NCBI GenBank assembly: GCA_963734085.1
Contig: CAVTFT010000013.1
Span: 1 to 64,000, forward strand
DNA from: CAIWHR01 sp963734085
GTDB lineage: Bacteria > Pseudomonadota > Gammaproteobacteria > Burkholderiales > Casimicrobiaceae
Length of the DNA: 64,000 bases
Direction of reading: 5' to 3'
Shown here: one piece after another, positions 23,521 to 31,244 of the stretch
Layout: the number at the start of each line of letters is the position of its first letter
Numbering within the stretch: position 1 is the stretch's first letter
Program-made: the position numbers and the translations under genes
The notes under the pieces: generated by a model
The model's input: only the letters and a program-made list of their open reading frames with translations
The model's database searches: none
Told to the model about the DNA's origin: nothing

Positions 23521-23641
23521 CGATCTGGGATGGAAAGAACCTGTGGATCGGCGTTTTCCGTCAAGTGGCCATCGGCGCGTGAGGGCATACGTGAGGGTCG
23601 TCGCAGCAAGGCGACGACCGGGACTGCGAATTCGCCGCGAC

Positions 23642-25024
23642 TCACTCGAATTCTGGCTCGAGACCGTGAGGAACCGGGCAATTCCGGATGCGAGTGCCGC
23701 GCGGATCTTGGAACTTCGGTGCGTGACTTTTGCGTGACTTTCCTGACGAACCAGGGGGTCGTGGGTTCAAATCCTGCCGGGCGCGCCAAAAATCAAGGAC
23801 TTGGCACTGAAAACCAGGTCCTCCTCCCTGCTGTGGGACCTCTGTGGAACCAGTTATCCACTGGTCCCGTCTGAGGCGTTCCGAGTCATGCACTTGGCGC
23901 GCAAAACCAGGTCCTCCTCGTTGGTGTTGGACTTCCACAGTCCGCTTCGACTGACTGTCCGCGACGCGTAACACGGTCTGCGTGCCGCCTCGATTAACCA
24001 CGAGATTCGCCTGTTGCAAGAGTCGGCCCACGTCGGCGCTCGCGTAATGACCCGCCATCGAGTGATTGGCGTGGCCAAGAAGCGCTTCACGGTCTTCGGC
24101 GGAGACGCCGGCGGCGCGCAGGCGACACGCGAACGAGTGCCGTAGGTCGTGAACGCGAACCAGTGGTAAGCGCGCTTCATATCGTGCCTGCTGCCAGCCG
24201 TTGTTGTTCATCTTGTTAATGCGCCGACCGTGGTACGGGAATACCCAGATCGGATGCTTCCCTCGCTGTGACTTGATGATCGACCACGCGACGTCATTGA
24301 GGATCGCCACGTGTGGTCGTTTCGTCTTAAAGGCCTCCGGCGGAATGACGAACACGCTTCGCCCGAGCTCGGGTACGCGGACTTCCCACTCCCACTGTAA
24401 GCCGCACACGTTGCTGTCGCGCAGCCCCGTATTGATGGCGAATAGCGCCATGCGGGCGAGGTGCGCCGGTAGCCTGCGGAACAGCGCGTCCTGCTCCTCC
24501 CAGGTGATCGGGTAGGGGGAGCGCGGATTCTCCGGCAGCATCGTGATGAGCGGGGGCAGCCCCTCAAGCCAGGGCCGCCCGTCCACATCGCGATACGAAC
24601 GCGCGGCTCGGTTCAAGATTGTCCGCACGACTTCCAAGCTGCGGTTGATCGTCGTCGCACTCGCGCCAGCGGCAAGCCGCGCGTTGATGAACGGTTCCAG
24701 CGTCTGATCGTGGACTTGCCGCGGTTCGAGATCCCCAATGTGAGACTGAAGCAGCGCGACGTGCCATTTGATGACGTCGATGCTCCGCTTAACGCGTGAC
24801 TGTTCGATGTAACGCGCGGCGCAATCGGTAAAAGTCGGGCGTGCGTGCTTCTTTCGGGCGAGATCGGACTCCACTCGCGCTATTTCGCTATGCAGTCGTT
24901 CCTCGGCCTGTTCTTGTGTCACGGCACCGACGCGCATGCCGATCCGAACTCCGAGATATCGCTTATCGATGAATCGTCTGCCGTCGGCAAGGACAGTGAT
25001 ACCAGGCGTACGTGTCGTGGCCAT
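23642..25024 (-). CDS. phage-type tyrosine integrase, frame running through its own att site (460 aa)
   Basis: The catalytic set is complete: Arg202 (NTGLRDSN), His292 and Arg295 (VHDLRHSFACR), His318 (LLGHANHSM) and nucleophile Tyr327 (GHYASAD). Residues ~60-165 are the SAM-like core-binding domain. The homologous integrase at 50417 ends near residue 357, but this one continues another ~100 residues. Those residues are encoded by two copies of a direct repeat (23800-23919) and then the tRNA-3'-end-like att core, giving WRARQDLNPRP, the usual readthrough signature at tRNA att sites. The ribosome-binding site is inside a hairpin. The tail sequence therefore depends on which DNA lies beyond att. 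Confidence 0.92.
   Translation of the reverse strand: MATTRTPGITVLADGRRFIDKRYLGVRIGMRVGAVTQEQAEERLHSEIARVESDLARKKHARPTFTDCAARYIEQSRVKRSIDVIKWHVALLQSHIGDLEPRQVHDQTLEPFINARLAAGASATTINRSLEVVRTILNRAARSYRDVDGRPWLEGLPPLITMLPENPRSPYPITWEEQDALFRRLPAHLARMALFAINTGLRDSNVCGLQWEWEVRVPELGRSVFVIPPEAFKTKRPHVAILNDVAWSIIKSQRGKHPIWVFPYHGRRINKMNNNGWQQARYEARLPLVRVHDLRHSFACRLRAAGVSAEDREALLGHANHSMAGHYASADVGRLLQQANLVVNRGGTQTVLRVADSQSKRTVEVQHQRGGPGFARQVHDSERLRRDQWITGSTEVPQQGGGPGFQCQVLDFWRARQDLNPRPPGSSGKSRKSHAPKFQDPRGTRIRNCPVPHGLEPEFE
23757..23788 (+). other. att-like copy 1: 3' end of a tRNA
   Basis: The 32 bases GGTCGTGGGTTCAAATCCTG plus CCGGGCGCGCCA form a T-arm (GTGGG/CCTGC with wobble pairs, loop TTCAAAT), the 3' acceptor strand and CCA. 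The same 32 bases recur at 45275-45306, and the last 18 at 50288-50305. No 5' half of a tRNA is present at any copy, so these are integration-generated ends. The GGGCGCG-CCA acceptor end resembles bacterial tRNA-Arg genes as I remember them; that identity is tentative. Confidence 0.75.
23800..23919. repeat. pair of 27-bp direct repeats beside att
   Basis: CTTGGC-x-C-x-x-AAAACCAGGTCCTCCTC occurs at 23800-23826 and 23893-23919, within 130 bases of the att core. Spaced direct repeats next to a tyrosine-recombinase core site are typical arm-binding sites. They lie inside the integrase frame and create the repeated GGPGF-x-x-QV peptide in its tail. A partial AAAACCAG is also present near the third att copy, at about 50328. 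Confidence 0.5.
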
Positions 25025-25026
25025 GA

Positions 25027-25050
25027 GCTCCTCCTGTGGTGCGGAGGAGC
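25027..25050 (-). promoter_or_regulatory. hairpin sequestering the integrase ribosome-binding site
   Basis: On the transcript, GCTCCTCC (25050-25043), an 8-nt loop and GGAGGAGC (25034-25027) form a perfect 8-bp stem. The second arm is the Shine-Dalgarno sequence, two bases before the integrase ATG. In the paralogous integrase at 51490 an equivalent but weaker stem (CCTCC/GGAGG) is present. This would hold integrase translation low until the stem is melted or occluded. Confidence 0.55.
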
Positions 25051-25543
25051 ATTTTCGAAAGGGACTGACGACTGGGCAACCTACGGAGTAATGAAAGCCT
25101 CACTCATCCCAGCACGCTTCGACCCCATTGCCGTCCTTATCACGTCCTTGACACACCGCTTCGCAAGTCAGCTTTGCAGCATACTGCGATCGACGCTGAC
25201 CGGCCAAGAGCGGGCCGTCACCGATTCTCGCGGTCACGTCAGCGGTGATCGCGCCTATCACGCGATGGGAGCCTCAGCTTCCGCCTGGCGCACCACCGGG
25301 CAGCACCGTCAGCTCGTCCGCCGAGGTGACCCCAGTCGGGTTGTGGCGGTCAGCAATGCCAGACCTGACACCAGTGACGCTACCGCTGGTGCCATCTCGT
25401 CGCTCTGGCACTTAGGGCGCGTTCGAACGCCGAGTTTCAGAACGTTTAAGGTCGGCTCAAGGACTGAAGATCCCCGCCGAAGGCAAGGTTCGCCGCATGC
25501 GGTCGGCAACGTGCCGCGCCGCCCAACCCAAGGGGGGATCAAC

Positions 25544-25795
25544 ATGCGCGCCAACCCAACCTTTCCTCGCCATAGTGGCCTCGGGACGGTTATCACTTCC
25601 GCCGCCGCAACGCTCATCGCCCTCGGAATCCTGATCGGGACCACCATGCTGTTTCAGAGCCGGGGAAAGCCGATTGCGGAGCTCGCGGCAGCCGAGCGTG
25701 CCTGTGCTGGGCAGACCTACGTCTCAGATCGCGAACGCTGCATGCGCGAATGGGTGGCCGCGGCACACGGCGATCGCCGCGCCGACCGGCAATAG
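25544..25795 (+). CDS. small single-span membrane protein (83 aa)
   Basis: ATG 25544 follows AAGGGGGGATCA. Residues ~14-35 are a hydrophobic helix (TVITSAAATLIALGILIGTTML), followed by a soluble tail with two Cys (ERACAGQTYVSDRERCMREW). It is probably an inner-membrane protein with a periplasmic tail that could form one disulfide. I do not recognise it. The upstream interval 25051-25543 has no supported gene. Confidence 0.6.
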   Translation: MRANPTFPRHSGLGTVITSAAATLIALGILIGTTMLFQSRGKPIAELAAAERACAGQTYVSDRERCMREWVAAAHGDRRADRQ

Positions 25796-25938
25796 GCTCA
25801 CCAATTGCCGATGTTCGAGGGCCCATGCAGTCCAAGACGCTTCAGTTTGTGCCCGAGCTCTCATGTGCCTACGTATCTCGCGTGGCCGCCCCGTAATACA
25901 CTGTCCCGTGGGATTCACCAGGGGAAACGGGCGGTGCC

Positions 25939-28359
25939 ATGAGCAACGGCGCAGGTCCGGCAAGCTATCGCTTTGGCCACTGCGAACTGCAGCCCGGGCA
26001 ACAGCGCCTACTCGTCGAGGGCCAGGCCGTGGCTGTGGGCCCGCGAGCGTTCGACCTGCTGGTGGCGCTGGTCGAGCGCGCGGGTGAACTCGTCAGTAAG
26101 GATGAGCTGCTGGCCCGTGTTTGGCCGAAGCTCGTCGTCGAGGAGAACAACCTGCAGGTGCATGTCTCGGCCTTGCGCAAGATCCTTGGCCAGGACGCGA
26201 TCGCTACTGTTCCGGGCCGTGGCTACCGGTTCGCCCTGCAGCTCGAAGGGCACGCCTCGGGTACTTCTACGGTGCCCGCAGCGCCCAAGCACAAACTGCC
26301 GCGCCCCCTGACAAGTTTCATTGGCCGCGAAGACGCCCTCGCTGAGTGCGCACAGATTCTCGAGCGTGTCAGGCTGCTGACGCTGACTGGCATCGGCGGC
26401 TGTGGCAAGACTCGCCTTGCGATCCGCCTCGCCGAGCTGTTACTACCGTCCTTCGACGGCGACGTGTGTTTCGTTGACTTGGCGCCGATCGCGGAACCCG
26501 GCCGTGTCGCATTGTCCGTAGCAACCGCCTTTGACGTGCGCGAGGAACCGGACAAGACGATTGAAGAGACACTGGTACGACACCTCGCCACTCGCCGTGC
26601 GTTGCTCGTGTTGGACAACTGCGAGCACCTGCTCGACGCATGTGTCGCGCTTGCGGAGCGGCTGCTCCGTGCGGCACCGCGCTTGCACATTCTTGTGACC
26701 AGCCGCGAAGGACTTGGCATCGCCGGCGAGCGCATGTTCGCGGTCCGATCGCTGGCGATGCCGGCGGCCGGAGATGAGAGCATCGAAGCTGTGCAGGACG
26801 CCGAATCAGTCCAGCTCTTCGTCGAGCGCGCGACCGATGTGGTGTCGCAGTTTCGCCTCGATGACGCAAACGTCGGGGCTGTAGCCGAGATCTGCCGGCG
26901 CCTCGACGGCATACCGCTGGCGCTCGAGCTCGCCGCTGCGAAGCTGAAGATCCTTTCCATCGATCAGATTCGCGGCAGGCTTGCAGACCGGTTTACCCTG
27001 CTTGCCGGCCGCGCGCGGGCCATGTCACGACATCAGACGCTACTTGCTACGCTGCAGTGGAGTTACGAGCACCTCACGCTGGACGAGCAACGATGGTTGC
27101 AATGTCTTTCGGTGTTTGCCGGGGGCTGGACGCTGGAAGCTGCCGCCGCCGTTGTGGGCGAACGTGGCGACGAAGGCGAAGCCCTCGAGCGACTCGAGCG
27201 ACTCGTCGACCTGTCGCTCGTGGTCGTCGAGCGCAGCGCACCGGCCGAGCTGCGCTACGGCATGTTGGAAACCGTGCGGCAGTACGCGCAGGATCGCCTG
27301 GTCGAATCCGGTTCTACGGATGCTGCCAGGAGTCGGCATCTCGCCTATTTTCTCGCCTTCTCCGAACGTGCTCGTCCCAATCTCTACGCTCGCGAGGCGA
27401 AAAGCTGGCTAGCGCGTGTCGACCGTGAGCTGTCGAACCTGCTGGCTGCACACGCATGGTGTGACCATGATCCGGATGGTACTGATCGAGGGTTGCAACT
27501 CGCATTCAACATTTGCATGTACTGGCACAATCGCGGACTATTCGTGCTTGGCCGCCAGGTCTGCACCGAGGCACTTGCTCGACCCGGCGCCGACCGTTCA
27601 ATAAGCAAAGCTCGCGCGCTGCTTTCGCTTGGGGTGGTTCAGCGCCTGTCCGGCAGAGTCCCCGATGCGATTGAACCACTCAAGGAGGCGCTCACCATCG
27701 CCGGCGAACATGACGACGAGGATCTGATCGCCTTGTGCCTGAACCACCTCGCGTGGGCGCGACTATACTGCGGAGATCTTACCGATGCCTTGGAGTACGC
27801 CGAGAAACAGCTGACAGTCGCCAGACGCCTCGGCCCAGCACACCTGAGCATTGCCCTCCAGACCAAAGCCTTGATCTGCCGGATGCAATGCGATTTCGAC
27901 GCGGCCGCCGCCTACCTCGACGAGGCGCTAGCGGGACACGATTCTGACAATCGCGAACGGTCGCACGTCCTTCTGGAACAAATTGTCCGCGTATCGATTG
28001 CGCGCGGCAGATTAGATCGTGCGACACAACCGCTCGTCGAATCAATTCGCGTTTCCCGCGAGTTAGATTCCCAATTCCGGGCAATACTCAGCATCGATCT
28101 GGCCGCGCTTCTCGCTGCGGCAAACAGTGAGTGGGAACGCGCGGTGCGCCTGCAGTCTGTCTTCGACGCAACGCTCGACCGGATGGGTGGGCTCCGAAAT
28201 TTCATCGACGTTGCGGTCCTCGAGGAACTGCGAAAGAAGCCGCGCCAGATGCTCGGCAAGGACTGGTACGAAGCTGCCTACGCAGATGGTCGCAATGTCA
28301 CGACAGAGCAGGCAATGAGCGAGACGATTGCTTGGCTGGAGCGTGACGGCGAGGTGTAG
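25939..28359 (+). CDS. winged-helix / NB-ARC-like ATPase / helical-repeat regulator (806 aa)
   Basis: Residues 8-102 are an OmpR/PhoB-type winged helix (YRFGHCELQPGQQRLLVEG, then NNLQVHVSALRKILG and VPGRGYRF). Residues ~120-400 are a STAND-type ATPase with P-loop GIGGCGKT (151-158), Walker B LLVLDNCEHLLDA and sensor LVTSREGL. Residues ~420-480 form a winged-helix-like segment, and the rest, to 806, are TPR-like helical repeats (ALLSLGVVQRLSGRVPDAIEPLKEA). Such proteins are ATP-dependent one-component regulators whose signal is sensed by the repeats. A 38-codon gene follows 3 nt after the stop. The target is unknown. Confidence 0.9.
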   Translation: MSNGAGPASYRFGHCELQPGQQRLLVEGQAVAVGPRAFDLLVALVERAGELVSKDELLARVWPKLVVEENNLQVHVSALRKILGQDAIATVPGRGYRFALQLEGHASGTSTVPAAPKHKLPRPLTSFIGREDALAECAQILERVRLLTLTGIGGCGKTRLAIRLAELLLPSFDGDVCFVDLAPIAEPGRVALSVATAFDVREEPDKTIEETLVRHLATRRALLVLDNCEHLLDACVALAERLLRAAPRLHILVTSREGLGIAGERMFAVRSLAMPAAGDESIEAVQDAESVQLFVERATDVVSQFRLDDANVGAVAEICRRLDGIPLALELAAAKLKILSIDQIRGRLADRFTLLAGRARAMSRHQTLLATLQWSYEHLTLDEQRWLQCLSVFAGGWTLEAAAAVVGERGDEGEALERLERLVDLSLVVVERSAPAELRYGMLETVRQYAQDRLVESGSTDAARSRHLAYFLAFSERARPNLYAREAKSWLARVDRELSNLLAAHAWCDHDPDGTDRGLQLAFNICMYWHNRGLFVLGRQVCTEALARPGADRSISKARALLSLGVVQRLSGRVPDAIEPLKEALTIAGEHDDEDLIALCLNHLAWARLYCGDLTDALEYAEKQLTVARRLGPAHLSIALQTKALICRMQCDFDAAAAYLDEALAGHDSDNRERSHVLLEQIVRVSIARGRLDRATQPLVESIRVSRELDSQFRAILSIDLAALLAAANSEWERAVRLQSVFDATLDRMGGLRNFIDVAVLEELRKKPRQMLGKDWYEAAYADGRNVTTEQAMSETIAWLERDGEV

Positions 28360-28362
28360 CTC

Positions 28363-28479
28363 GTGACCAAATTCATGATCAACAAGGACGGCGCCACCTT
28401 CTACCTGAACGGCAACACGTGGTTCAGGCCGGCGTATGGCGCAAACGGAGTCTTCAACACTGTCGTTCCGACTCCCTGA
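28363..28479 (+). CDS. 38-aa peptide directly after the regulator
   Basis: A GTG at 28363, three bases after the regulator stop, opens V-T-K-F-M-I-N-K-D-G-A-T-F-Y-L-N-G-N-T-W-F and ends VVPTP-stop. The composition is unlike random GC-rich frames: aromatic, Asn-rich and low in Arg. It also has alternative ATG at 28375. The tight spacing suggests co-translation with the regulator, possibly as a signal or modulator. That role is inference; the peptide itself looks real. Confidence 0.5.
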   Translation: MTKFMINKDGATFYLNGNTWFRPAYGANGVFNTVVPTP

Positions 28480-28553
28480 CGCGGCGGCGGGCGATCGTCC
28501 AAGGTACGCAGGCATGAACGTTGAACGTCCGCTCTTGCTCGCGGCGATTGGCC

Positions 28554-28803
28554 TGTGGTCCGCAATAATTCGCGCGGCGGCGGCTGCCGTGTCCGACGCC
28601 TGCAGACGCGGGCTGAGTCTGGCATGATGAACACATGCTGCAGCTGGCGCGAGCGATCGTCGGGGTAGCCTCGGAGGTCCTGAGGCTGGTCGTTTCGTTC
28701 TTACGCTCGTCCAGAGCGATCCGCGCTGAGAACCTGGTTCTTCGCAAGCAGCTCGCGAGTTATATTGAGCGTGGTATCAAGCCCCGACGCATGGATTACG
28801 CGC
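28554..28803 (+). mobile_element. truncated IS copy C (left end and first ~55 codons)
   Basis: TGTGGTCCGCAATAATT (28554-28570) and the transposase start at 28635 are almost identical to copy B through KPRRMDYA. The copy ends at about 28803, five bases before another IS begins. Nothing of copy C resumes on the far side of that IS, so a deletion accompanied or followed the insertion. Confidence 0.85.
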
Positions 28804-28807
28804 GTAG

Positions 28808-29999
28808 TGTTCTAAAACTCGGCCGAACGTACGTAGCCCCGCGCGACTTCGCTGTTACGGTTGACGTTGCGAGGATCAGCAGCCAACATTCTGCTCGATG
28901 GCTGCCTCGACAACTCTTCTGCAATTCCTGCTAATGGTAGTAGCCGGGTGGCTGCAGCGCCAACAGGCGGCGACGATCGACTATCTGAAAGCCGAGAACC
29001 GCATGCTTCGCGCACGCCTCGGTGGACAGCGCATCATCTTCACTGACGCCGAGCGTCGACAACTGGCCGAGAAGGCGAGGGCGCTTGGGCGCAAGGTGCT
29101 GCACGAGCTTGGCACGATCGTTACGCCCGAGACATTGTTTCGCTGGCACCGCGAGCTGGTGGCGCGGAAGTGGACTTTGGTTGAGAAACGCAGCCCTGGT
29201 CGGCCACGAATCCGTGGAGAACTGGTTGCGCTGGTGGTGCGTATGGCCCGGGAGAATGGGGGTTGGGGCTACACGCGGATCCAGGGGGCGATGGCGAATC
29301 TCGGCTACAAGCTGGGCCGGGGCACGATTGGCAGGATTCTGAAGGACCACGGCATCGAGCCCGCCCCGGAGCGCGGAAAGGGAATGTCCTGGTCAGTGTT
29401 CTTGAAATCGCACTGGAAGGTGTTGGCAGCATCGGACTTCTTCACGGTCGAGGTGTGGAGCTGGTCTGGGCTGGTGACCTATTACGTACTCTTCGTCATG
29501 GAATTGGCGACACGCAGGGTGTGCATCGCTGGCATCACGACACATCCGGACACGCAGTGGATGCTGCAGATGGCCAGACAGCTGACGGATGGAATCGATG
29601 GGATTCTGCTCGACAAGCGATACATCATCCTGGACCGTGACACGAAGTATTGCCAAGCATTCCGAGACTTTCTGAAGCGAGAGGGCATCGCAGTGATTCG
29701 GCTGCCGCCGCGATCTCCGAATCTGAATGCCCATGCCGAAAGATGGGTGCGCGGGGTCCGCGACGAATGCCTATCGAGGTTGATTCCGATCGGGCAGGGA
29801 ATGCTGCGCCGTGCGCTGCGAGAATATGGTGCCCATTTTCACCAAGAGCGCAATCACCAAGGCGTGGGCAATGTGCTGATCATGCCGGACGCCTCCGCCA
29901 AGTATCGAGGAGGACCGGTGATTCGTCGTGCTCGGCTTGGAGGATTGCTCAATTACTATGAGCGAGCGGCTGCATAGCAGTGAGCAGAGTTTTCGAACA
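28808..29999 (+). mobile_element. complete IS (1,192 bp) of a related rve family
   Basis: Left end TGTTCTAAAACTCGGC (28808-28823) and right end GCAGAGTTTTCGAACA (29984-29999) are imperfect inverted repeats, 14 of 16 matching. They enclose one intact transposase. No target duplication is visible. Confidence 0.8.
28898..29977 (+). CDS. integrase-core (rve/DDE) transposase, 359 aa
   Basis: It is a distant relative of the copy B transposase. N-terminal helices (TIDYLKAENRMLRARLG) precede an HTH region (ENGGWGYTRIQGAMANLGY). Catalytic residues are in LAASDFFTVEVWSW (D), YIILDRDTKYCQ (D) and NAHAERWVRGVRDECLSR (E). The C-terminus shows HFHQERNHQGVGN. Nothing looks broken. Confidence 0.9.
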   Translation: MAASTTLLQFLLMVVAGWLQRQQAATIDYLKAENRMLRARLGGQRIIFTDAERRQLAEKARALGRKVLHELGTIVTPETLFRWHRELVARKWTLVEKRSPGRPRIRGELVALVVRMARENGGWGYTRIQGAMANLGYKLGRGTIGRILKDHGIEPAPERGKGMSWSVFLKSHWKVLAASDFFTVEVWSWSGLVTYYVLFVMELATRRVCIAGITTHPDTQWMLQMARQLTDGIDGILLDKRYIILDRDTKYCQAFRDFLKREGIAVIRLPPRSPNLNAHAERWVRGVRDECLSRLIPIGQGMLRRALREYGAHFHQERNHQGVGNVLIMPDASAKYRGGPVIRRARLGGLLNYYERAAA

Positions 30000-30182
30000 T
30001 CACGGCATCGCCAGGATCGCCACCATGACTGCTACGAACGTGAGCCACACACCCCATATCACCGGCGTCATACCTCGCCTATACTTGAGCTCTTCGAGAT
30101 AGCGGTTCGCCTGCCTTACTTTCCAGCTGCTCTTGGTCGGGTCCTTTGGATCGTAGTGTCCCCATTTGCCGCTGTAGCGCAT
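30000..30182 (-). CDS. small membrane protein (60 aa)
   Basis: The protein starts MRYSGKWGHYDPKDPTKSSWKV, has a basic amphipathic middle (QANRYLEELKYRRGM) and ends in one hydrophobic helix (PVIWGVWLTFVAVMVAILAMP). The stop codon is the three bases directly after the IS end at 29999, so the IS may have supplied or trimmed the 3' boundary. The sequence is non-random in composition. The family is unknown. Confidence 0.5.
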   Translation of the reverse strand: MRYSGKWGHYDPKDPTKSSWKVRQANRYLEELKYRRGMTPVIWGVWLTFVAVMVAILAMP

Positions 30183-30451
30183 ATCCGCAATTTCTTCGGG
30201 TCGCTTCTTGCGCGGCTTCAGTTCACTAGCACGCTTCCAGCATACGCGCGTCGAGACCGCACTGTCTGAACTGCGGCAGCGTGGCAGTATCCGCGCGCTG
30301 AACGCATGTTAGAGGCGAACTCTTGCAAGAGAGCACCACGAGTGGAAACGGCAGCGCGCAGACCAGCCCTATCACAAGTTGGGTGCGACTTGACAGCGAC
30401 CCCTCTGAAGAATACCGTATGTACCCCACAACTGCCCCACGGGAGGTCAAG

Positions 30452-30592
30452 ATGGACTTCATCGAAAAAATCTTTGGCTTGGCCCCGGACGGTGGCTCTG
30501 GGAGCTTCGAGTTGCTCTTATTCGCTGTTCCAATTGCCGGCATTTGCTACCTAGTGCTTAGACGCCACCTGCGGCGGCAACGCAGGGACTGA
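30452..30592 (+). CDS. small membrane protein (46 aa)
   Basis: GGGAGGTCAAG precedes ATG 30452. The peptide begins MDFIEKIFGLAPDGGSGSFE, has one membrane helix (LLLFAVPIAGICYLVL) and a basic end (RRHLRRQRRD), predicting N-out, C-in topology. The strong ribosome-binding site makes it convincing despite its size. No function can be assigned. Confidence 0.6.
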   Translation: MDFIEKIFGLAPDGGSGSFELLLFAVPIAGICYLVLRRHLRRQRRD

Positions 30593-30769
30593 TTGCCCCG
30601 GGCCGGTAATTCGGTAGCCGCTCGCCCCGAGCGCAGTTACCTCATTAATTAGTCAATGTTTCTGCAGATGTTGTCGTCTGTGGCTGTTGCGGCTCGGGCG
30701 CGCGACTTCGATTTGCGATCGCGGCGCGGGTCTACACGACTGTAATTGCCTGTACCCGAGGCACAAGCC

Positions 30770-30943
30770 ATGGAAACTGCAGAGTTGTCACGCCTTGTCG
30801 ACGAGGCGGGATTCATCTTTCTCGGCCGTGTGCTGCATGCGCAGACGAGCGATGAGCGGCTCGGCGCCATGCGGGATAAGGCCGGCCCGTGTTTTCGCGC
30901 GAGCCGGTCGAGGGTTGAAAAGGAGCAAATCGATGGCCACTAA
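30770..30943 (+). CDS. short hypothetical frame overlapping the next gene
   Basis: ATG 30770 opens METAELSRLVDEAGFIFLGRVLHAQ. The N-terminal 25 residues look like a real protein start, but the frame ends after 57 residues with an Arg-rich tail overlapping the next gene by 11 nt. It may be the truncated start of a longer gene or a leader peptide. Confidence is low. Confidence 0.3.
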   Translation: METAELSRLVDEAGFIFLGRVLHAQTSDERLGAMRDKAGPCFRASRSRVEKEQIDGH

Positions 30944-31244
30944 ACGTCCCCATGAACCAAGCGGATCCGATCGCGAGTCTGAGCGCGGTCACGAAGGGGG
31001 CCGCAAATTCGAGCATGACAAAGGCAACGCCTCGCATATAGAAATCGAGGAACGCCGCTTTCGCGGCGGCCTCCCGCCAACGCCCGAGTTATACGCCCAA
31101 GCGCGCGAGCAGTGGAATCAGCTTCCCGGCGCTGTCGTGAAGTCCCCTATGGACCAGACGGTACCGGCCAATCCGCTGGCCGCTTCCGAGAACAAACCGG
31201 CCGAATCGGATGAAGACGAAAAGCAGAAGGAGCAACCCCGATGA
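30933..31244 (+). CDS. highly charged small protein coupled to the beta-propeller gene (103 aa)
   Basis: AAGGAGCAAATCG precedes ATG 30933. The protein is hydrophilic and probably disordered at both ends (basic/acidic start RPHEPSGSDRESERGHEGG; end ESDEDEKQKEQPR) with a short ordered centre (GGLPPTPELYAQAREQWNQLPG). Its stop overlaps the next start as ATGA, so synthesis is coupled to the 1,196-residue protein. A chaperone or tether role for that protein is possible but unproven. Confidence 0.65.
   Translation: MATKRPHEPSGSDRESERGHEGGRKFEHDKGNASHIEIEERRFRGGLPPTPELYAQAREQWNQLPGAVVKSPMDQTVPANPLAASENKPAESDEDEKQKEQPR

Noticed and set aside
23730..23788. Complete tRNA gene at the att copies
   Set aside because: Only the T-arm and 3' acceptor/CCA are present; no matching 5' acceptor strand, D-arm or anticodon stem upstream at any of the three copies.
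24845..25795. 316-codon plus-strand frame starting inside the integrase gene
   Set aside because: The first 230 codons are antisense to the integrase leader and intergenic DNA; only the last 83 codons, with their own ribosome-binding site, are supported.
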